A stretch of 64,000 nucleotides of DNA from Moraxellaceae bacterium. GTDB lineage: Bacteria > Pseudomonadota > Gammaproteobacteria > Pseudomonadales > Moraxellaceae. The DNA lies in contig JAQZBP010000008.1 in NCBI GenBank assembly GCA_029237815.1, forward strand, positions 62,001-126,000. Reading direction: 5' to 3'. Positions 52,386 through 62,965 of this stretch are shown here, one piece after another. The first letter of the stretch is position 1, and every line of letters begins with the position of its first letter. The position numbers and the translations under genes were made by a program. The notes under the pieces were generated by a model. It searched no databases, had not been told where the DNA came from, and was given only the letters and a program-made list of their open reading frames with translations.

Positions 52386-53571
52386 CACCGCCCTGACCCT
52401 GGGGACGCCGTTTTCCACCACTGCCACGCGCGTGCTGTTTTGTGGCGCCGGCGAACTGGGCCGCGAGGTCGTGATCGAGCTGAAGCGCCTCGGCTGCGAA
52501 GTGATCGCCGTGGACCGCTATCCCAATGCGCCCGGCATGCAGGTGGCCGACCGCGCGCATGTGATCGACATGCTCGATGCCGCCGCGCTGCGCCGGGTCA
52601 TCCTGGAGGAACGACCGCACCTGATCGTGCCGGAAATCGAGGCCATTGCCACCGATGCCCTGGTGCAACTGGAGCAGGACGGCTTCCAGGTGGTGCCGAC
52701 CGCGCGCGCCGCGCGCCTCACCATGCATCGCGAGGGCATCCGCCGCCTCGCGGCCGAGGAGCTCGGCCTCGCCACCTCGCCCTATTTCTTCGCCGATGAT
52801 TTTGCCGCGTTCGCCAGTGCCGCGCGCGAGCTGGGCTTTCCCTGCGTGGCGAAGCCGGTCATGTCGTCCTCGGGCAAGGGCCAGAGCGTCCTGAAAGGGG
52901 AGGCCGACCTGCAGGCGGCCTGGGACTACGCCCAGGCCGGCGGACGGGCCGGCGCGGGCCGTGTCATCGTCGAGGGCTTCATCGACTTCGACGACGAGAT
53001 CACGCTGCTGACCGTTCGCCATGCCGGCGGCGTCAGTTTCTGCGACCCCATCGGCCACCTGCAGATCGATGGCGACTACCGAGAGTCCTGGCAGCCGCAG
53101 CCGATGTCGGCCACGGCGCTGGCCGAGGCCAGGCACATTGCCGAGAAGATCACGGGTGCCTTGGGCGGCCGCGGCATTTTTGGCGTTGAACTCTTCGTGA
53201 AGGGCGACAAGGTCTGGTTCAGTGAAGTCTCGCCGCGGCCGCACGACACCGGTCTCGTCACGCTGATCTCGCAGAACCTGTCGGAATTCGCGCTGCATGC
53301 GCGCGCCATCCTGGGCCTGCCGGTACCGGCCATCCGCCAGCATGGCCCGTCGGCCTCCTGCGCGCTGCTGGTGCAGGGGGATTCCGGCGAGATGACCTTC
53401 TCCAACCTCGGTGCGGCGCTGGCCCAGCCCGATACCGACCTCAAGCTCTTCGGCAAGCCGGAGGTGCGGGGCGCGCGCCGACTCGGTGTGGCGCTTGCCC
53501 TCGGCGCCGATATCGACGATGCACGGGAAAAGGCACGCAACGTCGTGGCCGCCATCAGGGTCGGCCTCTGA
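52378..53571 (+). CDS. purT: Formate-dependent phosphoribosylglycinamide formyltransferase PurT
   Basis: 397 residues. ATP-grasp enzyme: [72 protein letters not shown] and [16 protein letters not shown]. It makes formyl-GAR from GAR, formate and ATP in purine synthesis. Starts inside the end of the preceding gene. Confidence 0.95.
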   Translation: MSDTALTLGTPFSTTATRVLFCGAGELGREVVIELKRLGCEVIAVDRYPNAPGMQVADRAHVIDMLDAAALRRVILEERPHLIVPEIEAIATDALVQLEQDGFQVVPTARAARLTMHREGIRRLAAEELGLATSPYFFADDFAAFASAARELGFPCVAKPVMSSSGKGQSVLKGEADLQAAWDYAQAGGRAGAGRVIVEGFIDFDDEITLLTVRHAGGVSFCDPIGHLQIDGDYRESWQPQPMSATALAEARHIAEKITGALGGRGIFGVELFVKGDKVWFSEVSPRPHDTGLVTLISQNLSEFALHARAILGLPVPAIRQHGPSASCALLVQGDSGEMTFSNLGAALAQPDTDLKLFGKPEVRGARRLGVALALGADIDDAREKARNVVAAIRVGL

Positions 53572-53624
53572 GCGCAGCTCGCCACCCGCCTCACTCGCCT
53601 TGTGACGAGTAGCGACAACAGAAA

Positions 53625-53658
53625 ATGACAAAGCCCGCCAGTTGGCGGGCTTTGTCAT
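53625..53658. terminator. Bidirectional terminator after purT
   Basis: A 15-bp perfect stem, ATGACAAAGCCCGCC (53625-53639) with GGCGGGCTTTGTCAT (53644-53658), loop AGTT. The T-run is short but the stem is strong, serving purT and the convergent CNNM gene. Confidence 0.75.
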
Positions 53659-53706
53659 GGCGTGTGGGCGTGGCGTGCGCTTCACCTGTAGCGCAGCCCC
53701 CGACGG

Positions 53707-54951
53707 CTAGGCCGGAGGCGGAATGACCCGTGCCGATTTCACTGCATTGTCGCGGATCTGCAGCACCTCGATCCGGTAGTTCGTGATGCGCAGCGACAGC
53801 GCGGACTCCGGGATCGTCTCCAGCGTTTCGAGGATCAGGCCGTTCAATGTCTTCGGTCCGTCCACCGGCAGCTTCCAGCCCAGCAGGCGGTTGATGTCAC
53901 GCAAGGTGGCGCTGCCGTCGATCAGCCAGGAGCCGTCTGCCTGGCGCACCATGTCCTTGGTGCTGTCGCTGATCTTGGTCGTGAACTCGCCGACGATCTC
54001 TTCGAGGATGGCCTCCAGCGTCACGATGCCCTGTACGTCGCCATACTCGTCCACCACGAGCCCGAAGCGGCGCTTCAGCTTCTGGAACTGCACCAGCTGC
54101 GTCGGCAGCGTGGTGCCCTCCGGCACGAAGTAGGGTTCGCGCACGTATTGCAGCAGCTCTGCCTTGGTCAGGTCGGGCTTGCCGAGGAAGCGCGTGCTGT
54201 TGCGGATGTGCAGTATGCCCACGCAGTTGTTGAGCTCGCCGCGGAACACCGGCAGGCGCGTGTGCTGGGTGCGGCGCAGCTGTTTTACGATGTCGTCGAG
54301 GTCTTCCTCGATGTCGATGCCCTGGACCTCGCCGCGCGGCACCATGATGTCGTTCACGGTGATGTTGTCGAGCTCCAGCACGCCGAGCAGCATGCTGCGG
54401 TGCTGGCGCGGAATGAACACGTCCTGCACCAGGGTCCGCAACTCGTCGCTGCTCAGGCGATGCTCGCCGCGCGCGATCGAATCCAGGCGGAACAGCGTGT
54501 TGGCGGTGATGTTGACCACCCAGACCAGCGGCCGCATCAGGAAGAGCAGGCCGGCGAGCGCGACGGCGGCGAGATGCGCCACGCGCTCGGGGTGGTTCGC
54601 GGCGAAGGTCTTGGGGCCGACCTCGCCGAAAATCAGGATGACGAAGGTGAGCAGGCCCGTGGCGATGGCCAGGCCGGCGTCGCCACCGAGGCGCAGGCCG
54701 ATCACGGTGGCGACGGCGGAGGCGGAGATGTTGACGATGTTGTTGCCGATCAGGATGACGCCGATCAGGCGGTCCGGCTGCGCCAGCAGGCGCAGGATGC
54801 GTTGCGCGCTCCGGTCGCCGGTCTTGGCCTGGTGCCGCAGACGGTAGCGGTTGGCCGTCATGATCCCGGTCTCGGCGCCGGAGAAGAACGCCGACAGGAG
54901 CACGAAGGTGGCCAGCAGGCCGAAGAGGAAACCCAGGGAAACGTCTTCCAC
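53707..54951 (-). CDS. CNNM/CorB-type membrane protein (DUF21, CBS, CorC_HlyC)
   Basis: 414 residues. Three to four helices of the DUF21/CNNM domain (SAFFSGAETGIMTANRYRL is the signature; FGEVGPKTFAANHPE follows), two CBS domains at about 205-325, and a C-terminal CorC_HlyC domain. Family members are linked to magnesium/cobalt transport or efflux. Neighbouring ypjD and ffh genes give the usual CorB/YfjD setting. Confidence 0.88.
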   Translation of the reverse strand: MEDVSLGFLFGLLATFVLLSAFFSGAETGIMTANRYRLRHQAKTGDRSAQRILRLLAQPDRLIGVILIGNNIVNISASAVATVIGLRLGGDAGLAIATGLLTFVILIFGEVGPKTFAANHPERVAHLAAVALAGLLFLMRPLVWVVNITANTLFRLDSIARGEHRLSSDELRTLVQDVFIPRQHRSMLLGVLELDNITVNDIMVPRGEVQGIDIEEDLDDIVKQLRRTQHTRLPVFRGELNNCVGILHIRNSTRFLGKPDLTKAELLQYVREPYFVPEGTTLPTQLVQFQKLKRRFGLVVDEYGDVQGIVTLEAILEEIVGEFTTKISDSTKDMVRQADGSWLIDGSATLRDINRLLGWKLPVDGPKTLNGLILETLETIPESALSLRITNYRIEVLQIRDNAVKSARVIPPPA

Positions 54952-55053
54952 GGCAACTCCGTGTGGCAGATCGAAGGAGCGATGGCGGAAGCCGGTTACG
55001 GAGGCGTCGCGTCGCTATCCATCAGGTCGCGGCCTGGCGCCCGCCGGTGGCGG

Positions 55054-55854
55054 TCAGGCCGGCCTGCTCAGCACCAGCTCCAGCACCGCCTTGCTGCCGT
55101 AGAAGCCGAGCAGCAGCAGCGCGAAGCCCCAGAGCGTGAAGCGGATGGCGGTGGCGCCGCGCCAGCCGAGGAAGTGGCGTCCGCCGAGCAGCACCGCGAA
55201 CACGGCCCAGGCCGCGATGGTGAAGGCCGCCTTGTGCGCCACATGCTGGCCAAAGAAGTTTTCCAGTGTCAGGAAGCCCGTGAGGATGGCCACGGTGAGC
55301 AGCACGAAGCCGATGGCGATGAGGTCGAACAGCAGCCGTTCCATGGTCACGAGCGGTGGCAGCGTACGCAGCAGGCCGCGCTTGTGCTGGCGCAGATGCC
55401 GGTCCTGTATGGCCAGCAGCACCGCGTGCGCCGCGGCGATCGTCAGGACGCTGTAGGCAAGGAGCGACAGCATGATGTGGGTTTGCGCGCCGGGCGACAG
55501 TCCGCGCAGCGGCAGGTAGGGATCCGGCGCGAACAGCGAGAGCAGGATGCCGAGGGCGGCGAGGGGGAATGCGCCGAGGGTCAGAGTCACCACCGGCTGA
55601 TAGAGCGTCATGGCGATGGAGAGCGTGGCGATGAGCCAGCCCACCAGGGAAATCACATTGAACAGGCTGAGGTCGAGTCCGGCGGGTTGATAAAGGGCGG
55701 CGTGCACGCTGAGGAGGTGCAGGGGCAGGGCGAGCGCGCCGATGCCGAGGATACGGGCCGTTTGCGGCGCCTCGCCGCGCGCGAGCTGGCGTCCGAGCAG
55801 GACGCTGGCGATCAGGTAAAGCGCGGCGGCCGCCAGGCCGGCCAGGGTAGGCAT
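55054..55854 (-). CDS. ypjD: Cytochrome c assembly-like membrane protein YpjD (CorE)
   Basis: 266 residues with about eight transmembrane helices. Histidines at helix ends (LHLLSVHAALYQ, AQTHIMLSLLAYSVL, GQHVAHKAAFTI, GGRHFLGWRG) and the arrangement fit the CcsA-like YpjD family. The ATG at 55854 is preferred over an upstream in-frame start because a helix starts just after it. It lies between the CNNM gene and the TonB operon, the latter intervening before ffh. Confidence 0.85.
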   Translation of the reverse strand: MPTLAGLAAAALYLIASVLLGRQLARGEAPQTARILGIGALALPLHLLSVHAALYQPAGLDLSLFNVISLVGWLIATLSIAMTLYQPVVTLTLGAFPLAALGILLSLFAPDPYLPLRGLSPGAQTHIMLSLLAYSVLTIAAAHAVLLAIQDRHLRQHKRGLLRTLPPLVTMERLLFDLIAIGFVLLTVAILTGFLTLENFFGQHVAHKAAFTIAAWAVFAVLLGGRHFLGWRGATAIRFTLWGFALLLLGFYGSKAVLELVLSRPA

Positions 55855-56011
55855 GATCCAGTGCTTCCTTGTGGTCGGGGATGCCGGTGCAGTGCGCGCA
55901 GAAGGCGCGGCGCCGGTAAAAACGAGGCCGCAGTGTGGCACAGCGATTTGGGGTTTTGAAGCACGCCCGGTGTGCCGACGCGGCCCGTTACGCTGCGATC
56001 GGCGGCTTGGA

Positions 56012-58120
56012 TTACCAGCGCGAGGTGACCTCCAGCGTCACGCTACGGCCGGCCTGCGGCAGATCACCCGGCAGGCTGGCCGAGGTCTGGCCGGGGCCGG
56101 GACCGCGGCTGGCTTCGCGCACGTCGGCATCGAACAGGTTGCGGGCGACCAGCGACAGGTCGAGCCGGCGGCGCAGCATGTGGCGCAAGGCGACGTCGGC
56201 CGTGAGGTAGCCATCGAGGGCGCTGCGGGGATCGGTGGCCTGGCGTTCGCGCATGCCGGTCCAGTTGAGCTGGGAGTTGAACTGCCAGCGCGGCAGCAAA
56301 GCCCAGGTCGCCCGCACATGGGCCTCGTCCCTGGGCGCCAGGCCGAGGGAGCCGCCGCCCTGGTCGCGAGTGCGCTGGAGGCTGTAGTTGGCGAGCAGCT
56401 GCAATTGTTCGCCGATCTGCCGGCGCAGCTCCGTCTCGAGACCGGTGCCACGGATGCGCGCAGCGTTGCGCGCGGTGAAGGTCATCTGGCCCGGGTCGCT
56501 CACGAAGTCGATGAAGTCCTGGATCTGCAAGGCATAGACGTTGAGGTCCCAGCTCAGCCGGTCGTCCGGCTTCCAGTTGAATGCCAGTTCGACGCTGCGC
56601 AGCTTTTCCGGCTTCAGGCCGGGGTTGCCGAGCGCGACCGGGTTGCTGGTGCCGTAGAGCTCGAAGAACGCCGGTGGCCGGAAGGCCTCGCCGTAAATCA
56701 GCTTGCTGGTGAGCGTCGGGCTCGTGGCCCAGACCAGCGCGAGACGCGGATTGGCCGTGCCCCCCACGTCCGAGTAGTGGTCGTAGCGCAGCCCGGCGGT
56801 GAGCTCCCAGTCGCGCGCCAGGGACCACTCGTCCTGCGCAAACAGGTAATGACTGGTGCGCTGGTTTTCGGGCTGGAACACGGCGGCGGTGTCGCTGACG
56901 TCGACGGGTGCCGGTCGCGGCGCGCCGTTCAGGTAGTTGTTGAGGTCCGTGGTCTTGAACAGGTCGCCCCAATAGAAACCGGCGCCGAACCGCAGGCGGT
57001 GGTCGGCGAGTCCGGTGAACAGCGCATCGATGTCGGCGCGGGCGCTTTCCTCGGAGAGGTTGGGACGCCCCAGCAGGCCATCCGGGAAGCTGCCGTAGAA
57101 GGACCCCGGGGGATAGAGCAGCAGGCCGTTATTGCGGAAGTCGCCGTAGAGGTAACTGACGCGTATGCCCGCTTCCCAGTCCGGGGTGATGTCGTCGCGG
57201 CGCCAGCCGAGGTCGATGTTGCCACGGTGGTGTTCGAAGCGGCTCTCCGGGTCGAGGGCGTCATTGATGCCATGGCCGGTGCCGGTGTCCCAGGCGTGCA
57301 TCCACCCCATGCGCAGCTGGAAGTCGCCGAGCACGAGGTCATTGCGCAGGTCGTAGCCGCGGGCGCTGGTCGGCACCGTGCCCGGTGCCAGCGAGGCGGG
57401 GGCGGTCAGGCCGGCATCGTCGTAGATGGACTGGGCATCGCGCGTGATGACGGCGGAGCTGTCGCCATCGGTTTCCAGCCAGGCGGCAGAGAAAAGGCCG
57501 CGTATGCGGCCGACCGTGCCGGCCTGCATGAAGTGGGCGCGCGTCGTGTCGAAACTGCCGGTGCTGGCGCTGAGCTGGCCGCCCCTGGCGTCGACCGGAG
57601 AGCGGGTGATCAGGTTGATCACGCCGGCGAAGGCGTCGGCCCCGTACAGCGCCGAGCCCGGGCCGCGGATGACCTCGATGCGGTCGAGCAGCCGGACCGG
57701 CAGGCTGTAGATGCCGGGCAGGCGTTCACCGCGGTCGCCTACGAACAGGCTGGTCTGGGGAATGCCGTTCAGCAGAACCAGCGTGTGCGGGTTGTAGGTC
57801 GAGGTGATGCCACGCAGGAAATAGCGTGGCGCGTACTGGAAGCTGCCATTGGAGACGTGCAAACCGGGTACGGCCTCCAGCGCTTCGCCGATGTCCTGAA
57901 CACCCATGGCCTCGAGCTCGCGGGCCGTGATGACGCTGGTGGCGGCAGGGGATTCGGCAAGGCGCTTGGGGCTGCCGGTGGCGATGCTGACCTCGAGCTG
58001 CGCCAGTTCTTCGAAGGGGAGGGCGAGCAGGTCGGCGGCTGCTGCGGGTGCGGTAAGGACGCATGTGCAAAAGGGAATGGCCAGCAGGCGCGAGAGTCTT
58101 CCGTGGACGCTCTTTCTCAT
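56012..58120 (-). CDS. TonB-dependent outer-membrane receptor
   Basis: 702 residues. Signal peptide, then the [21 protein letters not shown]-terminal segment and plug domain ([43 protein letters not shown]-like: here [13 protein letters not shown]), then a 22-strand-type barrel ending LEVTSRW (terminal Trp). The ligand is unknown. The start ATG overlaps the kinase gene's stop by four bases, so receptor, kinase and YfiR-like protein are made as one unit. Confidence 0.92.
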   Translation of the reverse strand: MRKSVHGRLSRLLAIPFCTCVLTAPAAAADLLALPFEELAQLEVSIATGSPKRLAESPAATSVITARELEAMGVQDIGEALEAVPGLHVSNGSFQYAPRYFLRGITSTYNPHTLVLLNGIPQTSLFVGDRGERLPGIYSLPVRLLDRIEVIRGPGSALYGADAFAGVINLITRSPVDARGGQLSASTGSFDTTRAHFMQAGTVGRIRGLFSAAWLETDGDSSAVITRDAQSIYDDAGLTAPASLAPGTVPTSARGYDLRNDLVLGDFQLRMGWMHAWDTGTGHGINDALDPESRFEHHRGNIDLGWRRDDITPDWEAGIRVSYLYGDFRNNGLLLYPPGSFYGSFPDGLLGRPNLSEESARADIDALFTGLADHRLRFGAGFYWGDLFKTTDLNNYLNGAPRPAPVDVSDTAAVFQPENQRTSHYLFAQDEWSLARDWELTAGLRYDHYSDVGGTANPRLALVWATSPTLTSKLIYGEAFRPPAFFELYGTSNPVALGNPGLKPEKLRSVELAFNWKPDDRLSWDLNVYALQIQDFIDFVSDPGQMTFTARNAARIRGTGLETELRRQIGEQLQLLANYSLQRTRDQGGGSLGLAPRDEAHVRATWALLPRWQFNSQLNWTGMRERQATDPRSALDGYLTADVALRHMLRRRLDLSLVARNLFDADVREASRGPGPGQTSASLPGDLPQAGRSVTLEVTSRW

Positions 58121-60462
58121 GACAAGTTCCGTTTGCCGGGATTGTTGCCAGGCGGGCGCGGACGCCAGCGCTGCAATACGTCTATGAGGTTGGCCCGCTT
58201 GAAGGGCTTGGGCAAGAAGTCGCTCATGCCGCTCGCCAGACAGGCTGCGCGTTCGTCGCGAAGGATGCCGGCGGTGACGGCAATGATGGGAGTCGGCTGT
58301 TTCGCCACCTCGTGCTCAAGCTGGCGTATGACGCGGGTAGCCTCGAAGCCGTCCATTTCCGGCATCTGGCAATCCATCAGGATCAGGTCGAAGGTGCTCT
58401 TCCTGAATGCCGCCACGGCATCTTCACCATTGCTGACCACGGTCACCACGCAGCCCAGGCGCGAGAGCATCGCGCGCGCCACCTCCTGGTTGGTGGGCGT
58501 GTCCTCGGCGAGCAGCACGCGCATGCCGTCGAGCGGCTCCGCGGCGCGGCGTCCGCTGCCCAGAGGTTGCTGTGCCAATGCTTCGCAGAGCGTTTCGCGC
58601 AACTCGTGCAACTGCACGGGCGTGGCGAGGGCACGAGCGTAGCCGAGGGCGTGGGCGGCCTCCTGGTCGGGCTGCTGTGGCGTGAGCAGGATCAGGCGTA
58701 GTCCGGCCAGGCGCGGATCGTTGCGGATGGTGCGGCGCAGTGCAGCCGTGTCGATGCCGTTGCTGTCCGCGCTGCAGAGCAGGAAGGCATAGGCACTGCC
58801 GCGGCTGGCCGCGTCCAGCAGCAGGCGCAACGCAGCGTCGCTGCTGGCGCAGGTGTCGCAGTACAAGCCCAGGCGCTCGGCCTGTTGCCGCAGCGCGTCC
58901 AGCATGGTCTCGTTGTCGCCGGCGGCGAGCACGCGCAGGCCCTGCAGCGTGGCCAGCGCCGCGGGCGCCAGGGTTTCCTCGCTGGCGGTGCGCATGACCA
59001 GCGTGAAGCTGAAGCGAGTGCCCTCGCCGACAGTGGAACTGACCCGGATGCTGCCGCCCATCATTTCCACCAGCTGCTTCACGATGGCGAGGCCGAGGCC
59101 GGTACCGCCGAAGCGGCGCGCATGCGAACTGTCCGCCTGCACGAAGGGATGGAAGAGCTGGGCCAGCGATTCCTCCGTCATGCCGATGCCGGTGTCGAGT
59201 ACATCGAAGGCGAGGCGAACGTCGCCGGCGGCGTCCTCGCTGCAGCCGAGGTTCACCGTGACGCGCCCGCGCTCGGTGAACTTGATGGCGTTGCCCATGA
59301 GGTTCATCAGAATCTGGCGCAGGCGGTTCGGGTCGCCGCGCACCACGGACGGCACGTCGGGACCGACGTGGCAGGCAAGCTCGAGCCCTTTGTTGCGAGC
59401 ACGCTCGGAGAGCAATTCCACCACGTCGCGAGTGACCCGGCCCGGATCGAAGTTGATCGCCTCGAGCTCGAGCTTGCCGGCCTCGATCTTCGAGAAATCC
59501 AGGATGTCGTTGATGATGGCCAGCAGCGATTCGCCGGAGTTGTGGACAGCCTCGGCGTAATGGCGCTGGTCGGGGTTCAACGGACTGTCGAGGAGTAGCT
59601 CGGTCATGCCGAGCACGCCGTTCATGGGGGTGCGGATCTCGTGGCTCATCATGGCCAGGAACAGGGATTTGGCCTGGTTCGCCGCTTCCGCGGAATCCTT
59701 GGCATGGCGCAGCTGCAGCGTGCGCTCCGCCACTAGCTGCTCGAGGCCCTCGCGATGCGTTTTCAATTCGGCATCGCGGCCTTCGATCTGCGCCAGCATC
59801 TCGTTGAAGCGGCGGATCAGCAGGCCGATCTCGTCGTCCCCGGCACCGGGCGCGCGCAGGCCGTAGTTGCGCTCCGCCGAGACGCGTTCTGCCGTCGTCG
59901 CCAGGTTCTGGATGGGCGCGGTGAGCTGGTGCAGCAGGCGCTGGCCGAGCAGCGTGGCCAGCATCAGTGCGGCGACGGCCAGCAGCGCCATGATCAGCAG
60001 ATACGCGGCGAGGGTCTTCCAGTGCGGCGTGGTGTCGGCGTCGATATGCAGGTAGCCCAGCCTTTCACCCTCGAGCACGATGGGGGTGTACATGTGCACC
60101 ATTGGCGAAAGGAAGCCCGAAATTTCTCCCTTTCCGCAGTGGGCCTCGGGATGCTGGCGGAAGGTGACGCTGGCGAACATCGCGCCGCGCGGGTCGATGA
60201 TGCAGGCGTAGATGATGGTGCTGTCGGCGCGCAGGGATTGCAGGGTGACGGCGGCTTCGGCGCTGTCGCCGAAGGCGAGGGCGGCCTGGGTGTTGAAGGC
60301 GGTGGCCTGGGTCAGCGTCGAGAGTCGCGACTGCACGTCGTGCTGCATCTTCACCGCTGCATTGATGGCAAAGGCGAACCAGGAAATCGCGATGGCGAGT
60401 CCTGCGCTCAGCAGCAATATGCCGAGGAAACGGCGCTGTAGCGGCTTGCGGCGTGTGCTCAT
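58117..60462 (-). CDS. Hybrid sensor histidine kinase with CHASE8-like sensor
   Basis: 781 residues. Two transmembrane helices (about 12-34 and 150-172) flank a periplasmic domain with the CHASE8 pattern [20 protein letters not shown]... [11 protein letters not shown], as in YfiN. Then HAMP, a coiled segment, HisKA with H274 in [12 protein letters not shown], an ATPase domain ([28 protein letters not shown]), a degenerate receiver (about 515-640, no phospho-Asp) and a complete C-terminal receiver ([19 protein letters not shown]). It overlaps the yfiR-like gene by four bases, suggesting that the periplasmic partner controls it. Confidence 0.9.
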   Translation of the reverse strand: MSTRRKPLQRRFLGILLLSAGLAIAISWFAFAINAAVKMQHDVQSRLSTLTQATAFNTQAALAFGDSAEAAVTLQSLRADSTIIYACIIDPRGAMFASVTFRQHPEAHCGKGEISGFLSPMVHMYTPIVLEGERLGYLHIDADTTPHWKTLAAYLLIMALLAVAALMLATLLGQRLLHQLTAPIQNLATTAERVSAERNYGLRAPGAGDDEIGLLIRRFNEMLAQIEGRDAELKTHREGLEQLVAERTLQLRHAKDSAEAANQAKSLFLAMMSHEIRTPMNGVLGMTELLLDSPLNPDQRHYAEAVHNSGESLLAIINDILDFSKIEAGKLELEAINFDPGRVTRDVVELLSERARNKGLELACHVGPDVPSVVRGDPNRLRQILMNLMGNAIKFTERGRVTVNLGCSEDAAGDVRLAFDVLDTGIGMTEESLAQLFHPFVQADSSHARRFGGTGLGLAIVKQLVEMMGGSIRVSSTVGEGTRFSFTLVMRTASEETLAPAALATLQGLRVLAAGDNETMLDALRQQAERLGLYCDTCASSDAALRLLLDAASRGSAYAFLLCSADSNGIDTAALRRTIRNDPRLAGLRLILLTPQQPDQEAAHALGYARALATPVQLHELRETLCEALAQQPLGSGRRAAEPLDGMRVLLAEDTPTNQEVARAMLSRLGCVVTVVSNGEDAVAAFRKSTFDLILMDCQMPEMDGFEATRVIRQLEHEVAKQPTPIIAVTAGILRDERAACLASGMSDFLPKPFKRANLIDVLQRWRPRPPGNNPGKRNLS

Positions 60463-61004
60463 GGCGTGCCTCCGCGAACGCCGTGGGCGAGCTGCAGCAT
60501 GCGTGCGCTCATCTTGAGTCCCGCCGACTGCGCGGCGCCCAGATTGACCGAGAACTGCACCCGGCTGGCGGCGACGAACAGCCCGATCATGCCCCCTTGC
60601 TGGGTGAAGTCACGGCTGTCGCTGATGGTCAGTACGGGACTGCGGGCCGGGGCCTGCAGGAGCTGCGCGCGAATGCTGTCGCTGGTGTCGCCGACGACCA
60701 GGATGTGGCATCCCGGAACGCTGTCGACGCTGTCGACACTGCGCACGCGGATGGGGCGGCCCTGCGCCTCGCGGCCGTTGAGCAGGTTCAGCCGGCCCTC
60801 CATGGGCTGTCCCCACAGGCAGAGGTGCAGGGGGCTGTGATCGTCCTGGAAGGCACTGCGCGGCCATTCCACGAACTTGGCGAAGTTGTAGATGAATGCG
60901 GTCTTGATGTCGGCGGCGCTGTTGTCGGCCTGGGCCATGGCAGCGGCGCCCAGTCCCCACAGGAGAACCAGTCCCTTCACCGCCTGAGCCAGGCTTCGCC
61001 TCAT
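60459..61004 (-). CDS. Periplasmic YfiR-like protein (DUF4154)
   Basis: 181 residues. Signal peptide ending at AMAQA, then the DUF4154 pattern: [16 protein letters not shown] near the mature N-terminus, [31 protein letters not shown] and ARMLQLAH near the end. In P. aeruginosa YfiR binds the periplasmic domain of the diguanylate cyclase YfiN and represses it. Here it precedes a kinase with a YfiN-like CHASE8 domain instead. ATG 61004 has AGGGA upstream. Confidence 0.87.
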   Translation of the reverse strand: MRRSLAQAVKGLVLLWGLGAAAMAQADNSAADIKTAFIYNFAKFVEWPRSAFQDDHSPLHLCLWGQPMEGRLNLLNGREAQGRPIRVRSVDSVDSVPGCHILVVGDTSDSIRAQLLQAPARSPVLTISDSRDFTQQGGMIGLFVAASRVQFSVNLGAAQSAGLKMSARMLQLAHGVRGGTP

Positions 61005-61189
61005 AGAAAATCCCTGTTGATTCCCGCCTTCGGCAGGTGCAAAGCAGCCGGACTGCGTGACCTCCACCCTTGCATGGATAGCATGGGCAGGCGGAAAAGC
61101 AGGGCATTACCTGACGGGAAGCGTGCGCAATGGGTAAATGGTAATCGCTTCGCGGTCCCATTGCAGTGCCCCGCTTCCCGGGAAATTCA

Positions 61190-61217
61190 TGGACAGGGGG
61201 GGCGGGCTTCCTATAAT
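61190..61217 (+). promoter_or_regulatory. Sigma70 promoter of ffh
   Basis: TGGACA (61190-61195), 16 bases, TATAAT (61212-61217), predicted start about 61224 and a leader of roughly 28 bases. Confidence 0.75.
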
Positions 61218-61251
61218 CGGCCGCCTGTCTTTCGTTTCCCGCGGAAATGCC

Positions 61252-62724
61252 ATGTTCGACAACCTTAGCGATCGCCTCAGCCACAGCCTGCGCAGCGTCA
61301 CCGGCACGGGCCGCCTGACCGAGGACAACATCAAGGACACCCTGCGCGAAGTCCGCATGGCCCTGCTGGAGGCCGATGTCGCCCTGCCCGTGGTCAAGGA
61401 CTTCATCGAGCGCATCCGTGAGCAGGCCCTGGGCCAGGAGGTCATGAAGGCCCTGTCGCCCGGCCAGGCCTTCGTCAAGATCGTCCACGACGAGCTCGTG
61501 CGAACCATGGGCGAGGCCAACGAGTCGCTGAATCTCCATGCCGCGCCGCCCGCCGTCATCCTCATGGCCGGTCTGCAGGGCGCCGGCAAGACCACGACGG
61601 TCGGCAAGCTCGCCCGCTTCCTGAAGGAGCGCGAGAAGAAGAAGGTGCTGGTGGCCTCCGCCGACGTCTACCGGCCCGCCGCCATCAAGCAGCTCGAGAC
61701 TGTGGCCCGTGATGTCGGCGCGCTCTTCTTCCCGTCCACGCCCGACCAGAACCCGGTGGATATCGCCCGGGGCGCCATCGCCGACGCCAAGCTCAAGTTC
61801 GCCGATGTGGTCATCATCGACACCGCTGGCCGCCTCGCCATCGATGAAGACATGATGGCCGAGATCAAGCGCCTGCACGCGGCCATCAACCCGGTCGAAA
61901 CACTGTTCGTGGTGGACGCCATGATCGGCCAGGATGCCGCCAACACCGCCCGTGCCTTCAACGAGGCGCTGCCGCTGACCGGCGTCATCCTCACCAAGGC
62001 TGACGGCGATTCCCGCGGCGGCGCCGCGCTGTCGGTACGCGCCATCACCGGCAAGCCCATCAAGTTCCTCGGCATCGGCGAGAAATCCGAGGCGCTGGAG
62101 CCCTTCCATCCGGAGCGTATCGCCTCGCGCATCCTCGGCATGGGCGACGTGCTGTCGCTGGTGGAGGAGGTCGAACGCAAGCTGGACAAGGAAAAGGCCG
62201 AGAAGCTCGCCAAGAAGCTCAAGAAGGGCAAGGGCTTCGACCTGCAGGACATGCTCGACCAGTTCCAGCAGATGCGAAACCTCGGCGGCATGGGCGGGCT
62301 GATCGACAAGCTGCCCGGCATGAATGCCGCCGCGGTGCAGCAGGCCATGGCCGGTGGCGCGCCGGAAAAGATGATGAAGCAGATGGAGGCCGTCATCCTG
62401 TCCATGACGCCCGCCGAACGCCGCAAGCCCGACCTCATCAACGGCTCGCGCAAGCGTCGCATCGCCGCCGGCTCCGGCACCCAGATCCAGGACGTCAACC
62501 GCGTGCTCAAGCAGCACGGGCAGATGGAAAAGATGATGAAGAAGCTGGCCTCGCCGGGCGGCATGATGAAGATGATGCGCGGCATGCAAGGGCTCATGGG
62601 TGACGGCGGTGGCGGACTTCCGCCCGGCATGGGAGGACCTGGCGGCATGCCCGGGGGCGGTCCGGCTGGCGGGCTGCCCGGGCCTGGCGGCCTGAAGTTG
62701 CCGGGCGGCTTCAAGAAGAAGTGA
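61252..62724 (+). CDS. ffh: Signal recognition particle protein Ffh
   Basis: 490 residues. N domain, then GTPase G domain with GLQGAGKTTTVGKLARFLKE (G1), DTAGRLAIDE (G3) and TKADGDSRGG (G4), followed by the Met-rich M domain (KMMKQMEAVILSM, GSGTQIQDVNRVLKQ, MMKMMRGMQGLM). A long Gly/Pro-rich tail (GGLPPGMGGPGGMPGGGPAG) precedes the end. With 4.5S RNA it targets nascent membrane proteins to FtsY. Confidence 0.96.
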   Translation: MFDNLSDRLSHSLRSVTGTGRLTEDNIKDTLREVRMALLEADVALPVVKDFIERIREQALGQEVMKALSPGQAFVKIVHDELVRTMGEANESLNLHAAPPAVILMAGLQGAGKTTTVGKLARFLKEREKKKVLVASADVYRPAAIKQLETVARDVGALFFPSTPDQNPVDIARGAIADAKLKFADVVIIDTAGRLAIDEDMMAEIKRLHAAINPVETLFVVDAMIGQDAANTARAFNEALPLTGVILTKADGDSRGGAALSVRAITGKPIKFLGIGEKSEALEPFHPERIASRILGMGDVLSLVEEVERKLDKEKAEKLAKKLKKGKGFDLQDMLDQFQQMRNLGGMGGLIDKLPGMNAAAVQQAMAGGAPEKMMKQMEAVILSMTPAERRKPDLINGSRKRRIAAGSGTQIQDVNRVLKQHGQMEKMMKKLASPGGMMKMMRGMQGLMGDGGGGLPPGMGGPGGMPGGGPAGGLPGPGGLKLPGGFKKK

Positions 62725-62743
62725 ATCCGGTTGCCCATGGAAT

Positions 62744-62771
62744 GAAAAAGCCCGCATTCGCGGGCTTTTTC
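62744..62771 (+). terminator. Intrinsic terminator of ffh
   Basis: GAAAAAGCCCGC (62744-62755), loop ATTC, GCGGGCTTTTTC (62760-62771). The A-run on the left makes it usable from both directions. Confidence 0.9.
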
Positions 62772-62965
62772 TTGGTCGGCACCGAGGGTTGTGACAGTTG
62801 GTGATGGTTCGGAGTGTCCGCCCCCCTCATTTCATCGTGCGCGAGGTCGTGAAGGGCCTTGGGATTCGCTGCGAGAATCTTGTTGATGGACCAGCAGCCG
62901 GCCCATCTGAATGCAGTGTGCCCCCCTGCACTGTCGCTGTTTGCCAAGCCAGAAGCAGTTCGCTT

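Noticed and set aside
62773-62965. Small genes between ffh and the EamA transporter
   Set aside because: Short frames on both strands lack ribosome-binding sites and overlap the ffh terminator or the transporter end; nothing convincing is present.
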